From: Ferruginibacter sp. HRS2-29
Lineage (GTDB): Bacteria; Bacteroidota; Bacteroidia; Chitinophagales; Chitinophagaceae
NCBI RefSeq assembly: GCF_024343615.1
Contig: NZ_RJUB01000003.1
Location: forward strand, 82,193 to 146,192
Direction: 5' to 3'
Length of the DNA stretch: 64,000 bases
Position 1 is the first letter of the stretch. Each line of letters starts with the position of its first letter. Under the pieces are notes generated by a model. It ran no database searches, had not been told where the DNA came from, and saw only the letters and a program-made list of their open reading frames with translations. Position numbers and translations under genes: made by a program. Below are positions 1-10,400 of this stretch, one piece after another.

Positions 1-2956
1 CGTTACCATACCTCAGGCCAAGGTTAGCATTGTAAACGTCTACATCCGCTACACCCTGCAGGTCAACTGTAAGATCAAATTGTTTGTATGCCCAGTTGGT
101 GCTGAGGCCATAAGTGTATTTAGGATTCGGGTTACCCAAAGCAACTTTATCCCTGCCATCGATCACACCATCGTTGTTCTGGTCAACATATTTGAAATCA
201 CCTGGTTTGGTATTGATCTTCTGTGCAGAAGCATCTACTTCAGCCTGTGTCTGGAAAATACCTGCTACCTGGTATCCGTAGAACTGGCCGATCGGCTGTC
301 CGAGTACGGTACGTGTTGCAAGCCCACCACCTGTAGAAGCTGCGCCACCTGCATAGATCGGGTTAGCACCTGTGGTTACTTTCAATACTTTGTTTTCGTT
401 GGCACTGAAGTTACCAGCGATTGAATAGCTCAGGTTGCTGTTGATGGTACTTCTCCATGATGCTGCAAATTCAAGACCCTGGTTCTGGAAGGTAGCCTGG
501 TTACCAATGATAGAGGCAGAACCTGTACCGATGGAAGTTAGTACCGGAATACCGAAGATCGCATCTTCTGTTTTTTTATTGTACCAATCGATCTCAACAG
601 TCAAAGCGTCGTTCAGGAAACCAGCTTCGAGGCCGATATCCGTACCAACACCTGTTTCCCATTTGATGAATGGAGGAACGATAGAGTTAACGCTTGCACC
701 TGTATAAGCTGCACCGCCAAAGATCGCTGTAAGGTATGCACCCTGGTTAACGGTCAATACGGAAGGATTGATAGGTACTACGCTGTTACCAATCTTACCG
801 TAGCTACCCCTGAGTTTCAATGTGCTGAAAATTTTCTGGGTTTCCATGAATTTTTCTTTGCTGATCACCCAGCCCGCACCTACTGAAGGGAAATAACCCC
901 AAAGGTCGCTGCCGAAAAACTGTGAGCTCGCATCCGCACGCATAGAAGCCGTAAGGAGATATTTGTTTTTGTAAGCATAGTTCAACCTTCCGAAATAAGA
1001 AGTGCTGGTGTTCAATGAACCGCCATCTACCACATTCCTTGTGGCATTGTTGCCTAAAGCAAGGTAAAGATCGCCTTCACTGCTGTATGGAACACCTTGT
1101 GCGGTACCTGTCACTGTATAATATTTATTGCGTTGGGCAGACTGGCCAACCAGTACCTTGAAAGTATGGTCGCCAAATTTATTATCATAAGTAACGGTAT
1201 TTTCCAATATCCAGTTTCTTGTCTGATTTTTATTGATGCTCAGCTGGCTGATGAGGTTACGTTGTTTCAATGTAGCGGTATATACCGGGGTATAACCACG
1301 TACATCGCCATCGCCGAACTCACCACCGAAACTGCTGCGGAGGGTGAAATGTTTCGCGAATTTGAATTCACCGAATACGCTACCGGTAAAACGGTAGTTC
1401 TGTGATTTCTGGTTGAAGTAATCGATCGTTACCTGCGGGTTGAAGTTATTACCATCACCCAATGCGTAATCGCTTGGATCTCCATATGTACCATCTGCGT
1501 AATATACAGGTACTACCGGACCTGCAGCGTACAACTGGTGGAAGATACCACCCGGGATGTCATTCGATTTGCTGAATGCACCTGTAATGTTATACCCTAT
1601 TTTCAGGTTAGGGATGATCTGGAAATTATTTACAAAACGGGCTGTATACCTTTTGTAGTTATTGGTTTCCACATTACCATCCTGGTTGAGGTAGCTCAAT
1701 GACAGGTTGTAATCGGATTTATCCGTACCGCCACTTACAGAAACCTGGTGGCTGGTTACCAGTGCATCCCTCATTATCTGGTGGTACCAGTCTGTTCCTT
1801 TACCAAAGTTGGTATTGGCAAACAAAGGCTGAGCACCATTTTGTGCATATAATTCGTTGATGATAGTGGCGTATTCGGTTGCGTTAGCCATTTTCACCTG
1901 GTTGGTTACCGTCTGGAAACCTACATAACCGTTGTAGTTAACAACAGCTTTGCCGGCACGTCCTTTTTTGGTTGTGATCAAGACCACCCCATTGGCGGCC
2001 CTTACACCGTAGATAGATTCACTGGATGCATCTTTCAATACACTCAATGTTTCGATATCATTATTGTTAAGGAAAGAGATATCATTATACCATACCCCAT
2101 CAACAACATACAACGGGCTTGCAGTACCATAGATGGTACCTACACCACGGATGCGGATCTCAGGTGAAGCACCCGGAGCCCCGGAGTTAGTGATCTGCAC
2201 ACCCGCCACTTTACCTTGCAAAGCGCCGATCGGGTTGATGGAAGCCTGTTTTGCCAATTCTTCCCCTTTGATATTTGTAACTGCACCGGTCACATCAATT
2301 TTCCTCTGGCTGCCATAACCAACCACGATCACCTGTTCGCCGGTTTTGATAGAAGGGAACAATTGAACGCTTACATCTGTACGGCCACCTACTGCTACTT
2401 CTTTTGGTTCGTAACCAACATAACTGAATACCAGGATGGCATTATCTGCCACGTTCAGGCTATAGTTACCATTACCATCGGTAGAAACACCGCCGCCGTT
2501 CTTTACATTTACGCTGGCACCCGCTAACGGACGGCCATTTTCATCAGTTACCGTACCCGTTACACGGACATCGGCCACCACTTCATTTCCGGTTGGTTTA
2601 TACAAAACAACCAGGTCATCTTTCATCATTTTGTAAGACAAACCGGAGTTTTTAAGCAAGGTACTCAACACTTCCGGAAGATCCGCTTCCCTGAAATTCG
2701 CATCAATTTTCAATTCAGAAGGGATAAGGCTGTTGTTGTACACAAAGCGGTATTCGCTTTTACTTTCCAGCATGCTGATCGCTTTGGTGAGGTCAACACT
2801 TTTTAATTTGAGGGTTATCTTACTCTGGCTCTTTGCCTGTACCGATAACTGCATGAAGAACAGAAGCAGTACTGTAGATACCAGCTTCATGCTATTCATC
2901 ACCTTTCTCCTGAATTTCTCACTTCTGAAGAAAGCAATTTGTTTGGCAATAATCAT
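1..2956 (-). CDS. SusC/RagA-type TonB-linked outer-membrane receptor with STN domain (C-terminus outside window)
   Basis: Outer-membrane TonB-dependent transporter of the SusC/RagA family, probably importing a glycan or peptide with a SusD-like lipoprotein encoded further left. Reading leftward from the ATG at 2956 there is a hydrophobic signal segment near residues 18-35. It is followed by an STN domain (secretin/TonB short N-terminal, about residues 45-105), a carboxypeptidase-regulatory-like beta-sandwich (about 118-200) and a plug domain with motifs such as IRIRGVGT and VLKDASSESIYG. A long beta-barrel then continues past base 1. The STN domain is what FecR-type anti-sigma factors bind, and FecR and ECF sigma genes lie directly upstream on the same strand. 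It is therefore very probably a transducing receptor that regulates its own operon. The substrate cannot be read from the sequence. Confidence 0.95.
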   Translation of the reverse strand, partial: MIIAKQIAFFRSEKFRRKVMNSMKLVSTVLLLFFMQLSVQAKSQSKITLKLKSVDLTKAISMLESKSEYRFVYNNSLIPSELKIDANFREADLPEVLSTLLKNSGLSYKMMKDDLVVLYKPTGNEVVADVRVTGTVTDENGRPLAGASVNVKNGGGVSTDGNGNYSLNVADNAILVFSYVGYEPKEVAVGGRTDVSVQLFPSIKTGEQVIVVGYGSQRKIDVTGAVTNIKGEELAKQASINPIGALQGKVAGVQITNSGAPGASPEIRIRGVGTIYGTASPLYVVDGVWYNDISFLNNNDIETLSVLKDASSESIYGVRAANGVVLITTKKGRAGKAVVNYNGYVGFQTVTNQVKMANATEYATIINELYAQNGAQPLFANTNFGKGTDWYHQIMRDALVTSHQVSVSGGTDKSDYNLSLSYLNQDGNVETNNYKRYTARFVNNFQIIPNLKIGYNITGAFSKSNDIPGGIFHQLYAAGPVVPVYYADGTYGDPSDYALGDGNNFNPQVTIDYFNQKSQNYRFTGSVFGEFKFAKHFTLRSSFGGEFGDGDVRGYTPVYTATLKQRNLISQLSINKNQTRNWILENTVTYDNKFGDHTFKVLVGQSAQRNKYYTVTGTAQGVPYSSEGDLYLALGNNATRNVVDGGSLNTSTSYFGRLNYAYKNKYLLTASMRADASSQFFGSDLWGYFPSVGAGWVISKEKFMETQKIFSTLKLRGSYGKIGNSVVPINPSVLTVNQGAYLTAIFGGAAYTGASVNSIVPPFIKWETGVGTDIGLEAGFLNDALTVEIDWYNKKTEDAIFGIPVLTSIGTGSASIIGNQATFQNQGLEFAASWRSTINSNLSYSIAGNFSANENKVLKVTTGANPIYAGGAASTGGGLATRTVLGQPIGQFYGYQVAGIFQTQAEVDASAQKINTKPGDFKYVDQNNDGVIDGRDKVALGNPNPKYTYGLSTNWAYKQFDLTVDLQGVADVDVYNANLGLRYGN

Positions 2957-3010
2957 GTTTTACTTTTTAAGATTAAACAATAGCTAATTAATCGTTTTTT
3001 TGGTTTTAGC

Positions 3011-3034
3011 AGTGCCGGGTTGCAGCCCGGTGCT
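3011..3034. other. GC-rich hairpin between FecR and SusC genes
   Basis: AGTGCCGGG and CCCGGTGCT form an imperfect stem around a 6-base loop in the 125-bp gap between the FecR stop and the SusC start. No clear T-run follows on the minus strand, so it may attenuate or protect mRNA rather than end transcription. Function is unproven. Confidence 0.35.
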
Positions 3035-3081
3035 GGTTTTGGATGTTTGTCTTTTCGTTTTATGGCATAGATCGTATTTAA

Positions 3082-4218
3082 TTAATAAATGATGATGGAA
3101 TTATTTTCTGTCTTGTAATTAAAATTATAAGAAACCTGCAGCGCCTGTATTACCTGCATGAGGCTTTCGTTGTTGAAATTGCCGGTAAACTTCTGGCTTT
3201 TCAGTTTCTCCGATTGAATATCTATTGGTCGTCCGTACCAACGCTGTAAGGTCGTTGCGATAGCGCCTAGGTCTTCATTGCGGAACATCAGCTTGTTTTG
3301 TGTCCAGCCGATCTCTTTGATGATATGTTCTTTCTCATCCATATCCAGGTGGGCTACAGCTATAAGGGGAGCCACAGTGGTATTGTGCTGCTTTGGATCT
3401 GCAGATTTAACATCTTTGGCCAGGGCAGAATTTTCATTTTCGCCCGTACTCAGCACCGATATTTTTTCGTTGGGCTTGAGTATGATCTTTTCGTTGCGGC
3501 GGTTCTTCAGTGTTACTTCTATGGAACCTTTTATCAGCGAGGCTTCCGAAGATTGTTCACCCGGGTATGCCTTTACATTGAAAGTGGTGCCCAACACTTT
3601 TATATCCATCGCCGGAAGGTGTATCACAAACGGCTTGGATTTATTTTCTGTCACTTCAAAATAAGCCTCCCCTTCCAGCGTCACCTCACGGGTATTGCCA
3701 AGGAAATTATCGGGGTAACTCAGTTTACTGTCAGAATTCAGGATAACATTCGTTCCATCCGGCAATTTCACCTGCGAGCGGGATCCCGGCCGGGTGGCGA
3801 TATTGTTCTCCGAATGTTTGAGGGTATCTTCTTTTACAGAACCGTTACCGGAGAGTATCATGAACAGCAACGCCAATCCTGCCGTAACAAGAAAAGACGA
3901 TAAGACTATTTTCTTTTTGTAAGTAGCCCAGAAACTACGTGGTTGTTCCTGTTCTTCCGGCAACTCAACAGGTAATGTATCTTGAACTTCTTCACTGAGC
4001 GGTTCTACAGAAGCAATTTTCAAACGAAGGTTGCGAAGGGCTTTTTCTTCCGCTTCCGCTGTCAGTTGTTTGTATTTATGGGAAATAGCAAGATTGGAAA
4101 TGATATCCCTGTATTGGGGATAGTGTATATATAACAACTCCAGTTCAGTTGTTTCATCAACCGAAAGCTCTCCAGCAATCTGTTTGGAAGCTAATATCCA
4201 GAACCTGTTTTCGTCCAA
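3082..4218 (-). CDS. FecR family anti-sigma factor
   Basis: Inner-membrane anti-sigma factor that would hold the neighbouring ECF sigma factor until the SusC-type receptor signals. The 378-residue protein has a cytoplasmic N-terminal region (1-103), one transmembrane helix (about 104-125, ending LALLFMILSG) and a periplasmic FecR domain (about 143-240, with LPDGTNVILNSDSKL and GEAYFEV). A C-terminal DUF4974 domain (about 308-378) is typical of Bacteroidota FecR proteins. It lies between the sigma gene (159 bp upstream, with a heptamer hairpin in the gap) and the receptor gene. Length and domain order are normal for the family. The exact partner is inferred from gene order. Confidence 0.95.
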   Translation of the reverse strand: MDENRFWILASKQIAGELSVDETTELELLYIHYPQYRDIISNLAISHKYKQLTAEAEEKALRNLRLKIASVEPLSEEVQDTLPVELPEEQEQPRSFWATYKKKIVLSSFLVTAGLALLFMILSGNGSVKEDTLKHSENNIATRPGSRSQVKLPDGTNVILNSDSKLSYPDNFLGNTREVTLEGEAYFEVTENKSKPFVIHLPAMDIKVLGTTFNVKAYPGEQSSEASLIKGSIEVTLKNRRNEKIILKPNEKISVLSTGENENSALAKDVKSADPKQHNTTVAPLIAVAHLDMDEKEHIIKEIGWTQNKLMFRNEDLGAIATTLQRWYGRPIDIQSEKLKSQKFTGNFNNESLMQVIQALQVSYNFNYKTENNSIIIY

Positions 4219-4301
4219 TATGGCAGTTTATACATGGAAGGACTTAAAAATGGAAGGATACCCCCAAAGGGACGTTAACTTTTTTTTAAGAATTTGAAGA
4301 G

Positions 4302-4383
4302 GATTAGAGATTAGGGGTTAGGAGAGGTTTAGAGGTCGTTCTAACAGCGAATAATTCTAAACTCTAATCCCTGATCCCTAAAC
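4302..4383. repeat. Inverted pair of GTTTAGG/GATTAGG-type heptamer arrays
   Basis: Left arm 4302-4334 carries degenerate 7-bp units (GATTAGA, GATTAGG, GGTTAGG). Right arm 4355-4383 carries the same unit inverted. The right arm supplies the TAG stop of the sigma-factor gene. The two arms can pair into a hairpin with a loop of about 20 bases between the sigma and FecR genes. Confidence 0.8.
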
Positions 4384-4956
4384 GTGTCGGTATGATTTCA
4401 TCGCCGTGGCAATTTTTTTCAGGGCTATACCCATTTGATTTTCAACGGTTTTGATAGACAGGTTGAGGACTTTGGCTGCTTCTGCGTATTTGAGCCCGTC
4501 TTCTTTCACCAGCTTGAAGACCGCTTTGCATTTATCGGGAAGATTGTTGATAGCTTTTTGCAAACTCCCTGATAACTCCTTGGCAATCAATAATTCATCT
4601 GAATTACCCGTAGTTACCTGGATATCTGTTCCATTGGCATATTCTTCTATCCAGCAGACTTTTTGCTTTTTTGCCTTGTATAAATAAGTGAGGGAAAGAT
4701 TTTTTACTGCCACATAGAGAAATACCCGGAGGTTTTTGATCTCGGGAAGTGAGGCCCTTTTTTTCCAGAGTTGCACAAACACATCAGATACAACCTCCTC
4801 GGCAATATGCTGGGATTTGATGATGCTGAAAGCAAACCTGTGCAGGTCGCGGTAAAGCAGCAGGTATAATTTTTCGAAAATAGCCGTATCGCCGCTGGCG
4901 GCAAATGAAACTTGCAGGTCCTCTATAGAAGTATGTATGTCATTGGTTTTTGACAT
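4378..4956 (-). CDS. ECF-type RNA polymerase sigma factor
   Basis: A 192-residue sigma-70 factor of the extracytoplasmic-function class, with region 2 (about 25-95, including YRDLHRFAFSIIKSQHIAEE) and region 4 (about 130-185, with LPDKCKAVFKLVKEDGLKYAEAA helix-turn-helix). It matches the Bacteroidota sigma factors encoded with FecR and SusC genes. It probably directs transcription of the receptor operon when the anti-sigma factor releases it. It is the first gene of the leftward sigma-FecR-SusC unit. Its last codon and TAG stop lie in a heptamer repeat arm. No promoter for it was recognised with confidence in the 166-bp gap shared with the divergent receiver gene. Confidence 0.95.
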   Translation of the reverse strand: MSKTNDIHTSIEDLQVSFAASGDTAIFEKLYLLLYRDLHRFAFSIIKSQHIAEEVVSDVFVQLWKKRASLPEIKNLRVFLYVAVKNLSLTYLYKAKKQKVCWIEEYANGTDIQVTTGNSDELLIAKELSGSLQKAINNLPDKCKAVFKLVKEDGLKYAEAAKVLNLSIKTVENQMGIALKKIATAMKSYRHV

Positions 4957-5122
4957 TGCGGCAAAACAATTTGATTTTTTAAAGGTAGGTAAAAATAGTA
5001 TTTCTCAAATAGAAGCAATGAAAAAATGCAATATGGACAATAATAGCTTCAAAATAATTAACTTACAGCCCGATTGATTTTTCAGAAAACGGTCAAACAA
5101 CCGCATTGAAACAACTTTATTT

Positions 5123-5503
5123 ATGGCTTATAAGATATTGATCTACGATGACGACAAGGATATCCTGGAAGTAACCGCCGCGATCTTAAAGATGCGTGGC
5201 TTTGAAGTATCGTGCAGGGATAATTGTCGCGAGATCACCCAGGATGTTGAACAACAACAACCGGATGTGATATTGATGGATAACTGGCTCCCGGATATCG
5301 GCGGCGTGAAAGCCGTTCAGTTTTTGAAGAGCACCGAAGAATTTAAAAATATCCCCGTAGTATTTTTCAGCGCCAACAGCCACGTGGAAGAATTAGCCCG
5401 CGAAGCCGGTGCAGATTACATGCTGAAAAAACCTTTTGAAATAGCGGACCTGCAGGCGTTGGTGACGGAAGCAGCCGAGAAATTCAGAGCAAATCTGGTT
5501 TAG
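5123..5503 (+). CDS. Single-domain response regulator (receiver only)
   Basis: A 126-residue stand-alone receiver domain. Acidic residues D9-D11, phosphoacceptor D53 (in ILMDNWLPDIGG), S83 and K103 (KKPF) form a complete phosphorylation site. There is no output domain, so it should act by phosphotransfer or protein contact, like CheY or Spo0F. It is divergent from the ECF sigma gene and convergent with the CheB-CheR-kinase operon whose kinases are plausible partners. The stop codon TAG is followed 3 bases later by a heptamer array. The start ATG is supported because the first beta strand (YKILIYDDD) begins at residue 3. Confidence 0.9.
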   Translation: MAYKILIYDDDKDILEVTAAILKMRGFEVSCRDNCREITQDVEQQQPDVILMDNWLPDIGGVKAVQFLKSTEEFKNIPVVFFSANSHVEELAREAGADYMLKKPFEIADLQALVTEAAEKFRANLV

Positions 5504-5506
5504 CAG

Positions 5507-5569
5507 GAGATTAGGGTTTAGGGTTTAGAAAGATCTTCGGTTTGAACAACCTTCTAATCCCTAAACTCT
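5507..5569. repeat. Inverted GTTTAGG heptamer arrays between convergent genes (terminator-like)
   Basis: Left arm 5507-5532 has GATTAGG, GTTTAGG and GTTTAGA units. Right arm 5550-5569 is the inverted copy. The arms pair over about 18 positions around a 17-base loop. It sits between the ends of the receiver gene and cheB-like gene, and the right arm encodes the last residues (EFRD) and stop of the CheB protein. A bidirectional terminator role is likely but inferred. Confidence 0.8.
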
Positions 5570-6126
5570 GTATTTATCCATTCTGCAATTTCAACCACTC
5601 CTAAAATCATATCCACATCATTCTGTTCTATCGCCTGCCTCGGCATATACCCAACTAATGCTTCATCGGGATCCTGCACAATGAGTTTCCCCCCGCATTC
5701 CTTTACATAGATCATGGCATCGGCGCCATCTGCGTTAGCACCGGATAAAAGTATGGCTGTAAGACCTTTTCCAAATACATCGGCTGCAGAGCTGAACGTG
5801 ACATCAATGCTCGGACGGCTGAAATTCACTTTTGCGGAAGCATCCAGCGAAAGTGTCTTATCCTGCTCTATGAGTAAATGATAATCCGGTGCCGCAATGT
5901 AAACCGTGCCAGGCACAAGGATATCTTTTTCATCAGCTTCCTTTACGGTGAGTTTTGTCTTGCTGGCAAATAATTCTACCAGGCCGTTATCCGATTGATT
6001 GTTGCGGTGCAATACGATGATAACGGGAACGGGTAGCCGCTTACCTAACAGCGGCAGCAGATTCATCAGCACTTCCAGGCTACCGGAAGAGCCGCCGATC
6101 ACGATCAGTTTTTCGGGAGAAGTCAT
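5554..6126 (-). CDS. CheB-type methylesterase domain protein, no receiver domain
   Basis: A protein-glutamate methylesterase catalytic domain of about 190 residues. The Ser-His-Asp triad is visible in IGGSSGS, VLHRNN and LSGANADGA. Classical CheB has an N-terminal receiver domain that is absent here. An ATG at 6141 in the same frame is possible, but the ATG at 6126 overlaps the stop of cheR as ATGA and has GGAG about 9 bases upstream, so it is chosen. It is the last gene of the leftward kinase-kinase-receiver-CheR-CheB operon. With no chemoreceptor nearby, its substrate may be a non-chemotaxis target. The C-terminal residues EFRD come from a repeat arm. Confidence 0.92.
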   Translation of the reverse strand: MTSPEKLIVIGGSSGSLEVLMNLLPLLGKRLPVPVIIVLHRNNQSDNGLVELFASKTKLTVKEADEKDILVPGTVYIAAPDYHLLIEQDKTLSLDASAKVNFSRPSIDVTFSSAADVFGKGLTAILLSGANADGADAMIYVKECGGKLIVQDPDEALVGYMPRQAIEQNDVDMILGVVEIAEWINTEFRD

Positions 6127-6935
6127 CGTTTCTTTCTCCATATCTTTTCTTTGTTAGCTATTTGCGAATAATAGGGCGCAATGGCCGAAAACTTCAGCGA
6201 CTCTTTGCTACCCAGTGCCAGGAAACCCAATGAATCCAGGCTTTTATCAAACAATTGCAATACCCTCGCCTGCAGATCCTTGTCGAAATAAATGAGCACA
6301 TTACGGCAGAGTATCAGCTGAAATTCGTTGAAAGAAGAATCCGACACCAGGTTGTGCGTGGAAAAAACCATCTTATCAGACAAAGCCTTATCGAACCGGG
6401 CAAAATTATAATTAGCGGTATAATAAGAAGAGAATTCGTGCCGGCCACCGGCCTTGATATAATTCTCCGAATTCTGCCTCATCTGGCTCATCGGAAAAAT
6501 TCCTGCCTTGGCTTTCTCCAATACTTTCTGATTGAGGTCGGTTGCATAGAGGATCGCTTTGTGCAGCAAACCTGCTTCCTTTAAAAGTATGGCCATGGAA
6601 TAAACTTCTTCGCCTGTTGAACAACCGGCATGCCATATCCTGATGAACGGATAAGTGGCGAGCACAGGCACGATCTCGGTCCGCAGCGTATTGTAGAATC
6701 CCGGATCGCGAAACATTTCCGTCACATTCACCGTAACTTCCTCTACGAAATGAATAAAGAATGCCTGGTTTTCCAATACCCTTTGCCTGAGGTCGGCAAA
6801 ACTGTTACACCTTTCTTTTACATAAAAGGCATTCACTCTCCGCATCAGCGATGCCCGAGAATAACCGGTGAAATCATACCCATAATATTGTATGATCTCT
6901 TCCAGTAAACCTTCCAGTTCTTCATTTGTTGTCAT
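6123..6935 (-). CDS. CheR-type SAM-dependent methyltransferase
   Basis: A 270-residue protein-glutamate methyltransferase. It has an N-terminal all-alpha CheR domain (about 5-60) and a C-terminal Rossmann-like SAM domain (about 75-268) with HAGCSTGEEVYSMA as the SAM-binding motif and LILCRNVLIYF as the later conserved CheR motif. It overlaps the receiver gene upstream (ATGA) and the CheB gene downstream (ATGA), so the three are translationally coupled. In chemotaxis the enzyme methylates receptor glutamates. No methyl-accepting protein, CheA or CheW is seen in this window, so a role in a sensor-kinase pathway is inferred. Confidence 0.94.
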   Translation of the reverse strand: MTTNEELEGLLEEIIQYYGYDFTGYSRASLMRRVNAFYVKERCNSFADLRQRVLENQAFFIHFVEEVTVNVTEMFRDPGFYNTLRTEIVPVLATYPFIRIWHAGCSTGEEVYSMAILLKEAGLLHKAILYATDLNQKVLEKAKAGIFPMSQMRQNSENYIKAGGRHEFSSYYTANYNFARFDKALSDKMVFSTHNLVSDSSFNEFQLILCRNVLIYFDKDLQARVLQLFDKSLDSLGFLALGSKESLKFSAIAPYYSQIANKEKIWRKKR

Positions 6936-7318
6936 CCTCTCGAATTATTTCCGGTAAGCAATCCCCCCATCACCTGCAGCAATTTATCTACATCCACGGG
7001 CTTGGATACATAACCATCAGCACCCGCTGCAAGGCATTTTTCTTCGTCGCCTGGCATAGCCTGCGCTGTTACTGCTATCAGCGGAAGATGCCGCAGCAAT
7101 GGCTCATGGCGTATCTGCCCGATGAGTTCGTACCCATCCATACCGGGCATCATCATATCTACCAAAGCCACATCTATGGCCGGATCTTCTTTGAGCAGCT
7201 GCAATCCGTCCTGTCCGCTGAAAGCAGAAAGGCAGTTGAAATTCCTGGCTTTCAGTACAGCATTCAACGCGAATATGTTCCGTTCATCGTCATCGATGAT
7301 GAGGATCTTTTTATGCAT
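6932..7318 (-). CDS. Single-domain response regulator
   Basis: A 128-residue receiver with no output domain. It shows the acidic triad (IIDDDE), phosphoacceptor Asp in VALVDMMMPGMDGYE, Thr in AVTAQAM and Lys in SKPVDVDKL. It closely resembles the third receiver of the upstream hybrid kinase, including the MMMPGMDGYE and SKPVD segments, and may have arisen by duplication of it. Stop and CheR start overlap as ATGA. It probably carries phosphate from the operon's kinases to the CheR/CheB pair or competes with their own receivers. This is inference from gene order. Confidence 0.92.
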   Translation of the reverse strand: MHKKILIIDDDERNIFALNAVLKARNFNCLSAFSGQDGLQLLKEDPAIDVALVDMMMPGMDGYELIGQIRHEPLLRHLPLIAVTAQAMPGDEEKCLAAGADGYVSKPVDVDKLLQVMGGLLTGNNSRG

Positions 7319-7326
7319 ATATTTTT

Positions 7327-7357
7327 ATTACACGAATTTGACGAATTACACGAATCA
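7327..7357. repeat. Nonamer array of CACGAATTN type
   Basis: Three 9-bp units (CACGAATTT, GACGAATTA, CACGAATCA) lie just upstream of the receiver gene start. The same unit appears at 14379, 49927 and 60087. Confidence 0.7.
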
Positions 7358-7402
7358 AAGCGCAAGCCTGAAATTTTCACCCCGCTAAAAAAAACCGATA
7401 GT

Positions 7403-7455
<53 letters not shown>

Positions 7456-7458
<3 letters not shown>

Positions 7459-10400
7459 CCTGTTCTCATACAACCAGATCCTCAATAACGATACCAGCTG
7501 ATCCATGTCCACCGGCTTGGAAATATAATCCGAAGCGCCTGCCGCAATACATTTTTCCCTGTCGCCACTCATCGCCTTTGCCGTCACTGCTATGATAGGA
7601 AGATTTTTGTAGCGCTTTTGTTTACGTATGTTCCGGATGCTTTCGTAACCGTCCATCTCGGGCATCATGATATCCATCAGTACGATGTCGATAGCAGAAT
7701 TTGCTGTCAGCAGATCGATCGCTTCCTTACCATCCATCGCCGGAATGATGCGCAGCCCGTATTTCTCCATCGCTTTTGTCATGGAAAAAATATTGCGCAC
7801 ATCATCATCCGCAAGCAGTACAGTTTTTCCTTTCAACACACTTTCCTGCATTACGGAATGCTCAAAATTAGGGAGCCCCTTTTTACTATTCTCCTGCACC
7901 ATATGGAGGAAGAGGGTCACTTCATCGAGGATGCGCTGGTAAGAATTAGCGGTCTTCAATACGATCGCGTCTGCATATTTTTTCAACTTGAACTCTTCCG
8001 GCTGCGATAATTGTTTGCCGGTAAAAAGTATCACCGGCATGCTTTCCAGCCCTTCGCTCTGTTTCACTTTTTCCAGCAATTCTTCATAACTATTATCCGT
8101 AATACCCATATCGAGTATCACACAATCAACTTCACTTTTGTGCAACGAAGTGATACTGTCTTCGAGGCTCTGGTTGATCTCTGTATGCACATTATAAGTG
8201 CCGAGGTAATAAGCCAATGCCTTAGCATGTTTGTAATTCTCTTCGATGATCAGTACTTTTTTCTCTTTCTTACTCAATACAAATTCTATCTTATCAAATA
8301 TCGTATTCAGCTGCTCGAACGCTACCGGCTTGTTGATGAAATCGATCGCACCTTTCAACAGGCTTTCTTTTTTCACTTCAAAAGAAGACATGATATGAAC
8401 CGGGATATGCCTGGTGGCCGCATTGTTTTTCAGGGTTTCCAATACTTCCCAGCCATTCTTCACAGGTAACTGGATATCGAGCAAGATCCCCGCAGGTAAA
8501 TATTGTTTCGCCAGTTCGATCCCCACATCGCCCCTTACAGCAGCCACTGCCTTATACCCTTTCTGGCGGGCATATTCCACCAGCGCTTTTGCGAATGCGG
8601 TATCGTCTTCAATGATCAATAATATCTTGTCATCGGCTGTAATAACTGCACGATCGTCTTCAATGTCTTCGGGAATGATATCGGTATGATAACGTTTGTC
8701 TTCCGCTTTGATCCCGATACCGCTTATGGGCGCTGCCTGTTTCTTTTGAACCTTTGGTTCCGGCTCTTTTTCCCCCGCAGGAAACTGCACATAATGTACG
8801 GGAATGCACAATACAAACTCGCTTCCTTCGCCAGGCGTGCTGGTAACAGTGATCTCTCCACCCAGTAATTTCGCCAGCTCGCGGCTGATGGATAATCCAA
8901 GCCCGGTGCCGCCAAACTTACGGCGGGTAGAGCCATCTTCCTGCTGAAACGCTTCAAAGATCAGGTCGAGTTTATCTGAACTGATACCGATGCCGGAATC
9001 TTTTACAAGAAAACAAATGAAGCCTGGCCTGTTTTCCGGACAATTCAGCGTAAGCTGTACAAATCCTTTCTGGGTAAATTTGAAAGCATTCGATAATAGA
9101 TTTTTCAACACCTGCTCCAGGCGCATCTTATCCGTTTCTATTACGGCAGGTACGTTAGAATGTACATCTATCCTCCACTCCACGTTGTTCATTTTCGCCA
9201 TCGGCTCAAACAGGCCATTCACATCATGGATCATTTCGCTGATCGGTACAGGCAGGGGCTCGATGGTCATTTTGCCTGCTTCAATTTTTGAAAGGTCCAG
9301 TATCTCGTCTATCAGTTGCAGCAATCCATTGCCCGAACTTTGTATCACCTGTGCATACTGCACCTGGTCGGGAGTAAGATTTTGCTCATTGTTTTCCGAC
9401 ATCAGCCGCGAAAGCAATAAGATCGAATTCAGCGGTGTACGCAACTCATGCGACATATTTGCCAGGAACTCCGATTTATATTTTGTAGACAAGGCAAGTT
9501 CTTCCGAACGTTTCTGTATCTCATTATTTTTCTCAATGATGAGCTCATTTTGTTGCGACAGCATCCCTGCCCTTTCTTCCAGCAGGGTATTTGTTTCAAT
9601 GAGTTCTTCAGACTGCACTTTCAATTCTTCTTCCGATGTCTGCAGTTGCTGTGCCTGCATTTCCAGCTCTACGTTGATCTGTTCGAGCTCGCTTTGCTGG
9701 CTCATCAGTTCTTCTGCCTGCGCCTGTGTCTCTTCCAATAGTTCCTGTACCTTCTGGCGTGTCTGAACAGTATTTACAGCTATGCCGATATTTTCCCCGA
9801 TCGAGCCGAAAAAGGCTTTATCCCTTTCCGTATAGTTATTGACAGAACCCAGTTCGATCACCGCTTTGATATTTCCCTGGTAAAGAACGGGCAGCAGTGC
9901 AATGTTGGTGGGTTGTACGCTGGCGGCAGCAAAACTTATGCTGATTTCATTTTCAGGAATATCTTTCACCACGATCATCTTACGGGTGCGGGCGCATTCT
10001 CCGGGAAGCCCTTCACCCATTCTGAATGTCTGCATGGATGGGTTTTCGGCCAGGGCGAAACCATTTTGCAAAGAAAAGCTTTCATCGCTTTCCGCGATAT
10101 AAAATGCCCCCACCAGGCTATCCGTATAAGACGAGATAAAACTCATCAGTTTTTGCGAAAGGCTGTTCATGTCATTTTCGCCCAGTATTGCATCATTGAG
10201 GCCGGCTACCCCGGTCTTGAGCCATTCCCTGTCGGCAAGCTCGGTAAAGGAAACCTCCAGCGAATGTGCCATCTTGTTGAGTGCGCCTGAAATGCTGGCC
10301 AGGCTATCCGTATCAGCATCCTGTACCCGAACGCTGTAATCGCCGGAAGATATCTGCCCGGCAATATGATTGATCATTTCTATACGGTTACTGATGGCGA

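Noticed and set aside
3298..3903. 201-codon plus-strand frame
   Set aside because: Antisense to the well-supported FecR gene and without domain features.
8990..9766. 258-codon plus-strand frame, serine/cysteine rich
   Set aside because: Antisense shadow of the CHASE3 hybrid kinase coiled coil and kinase core.
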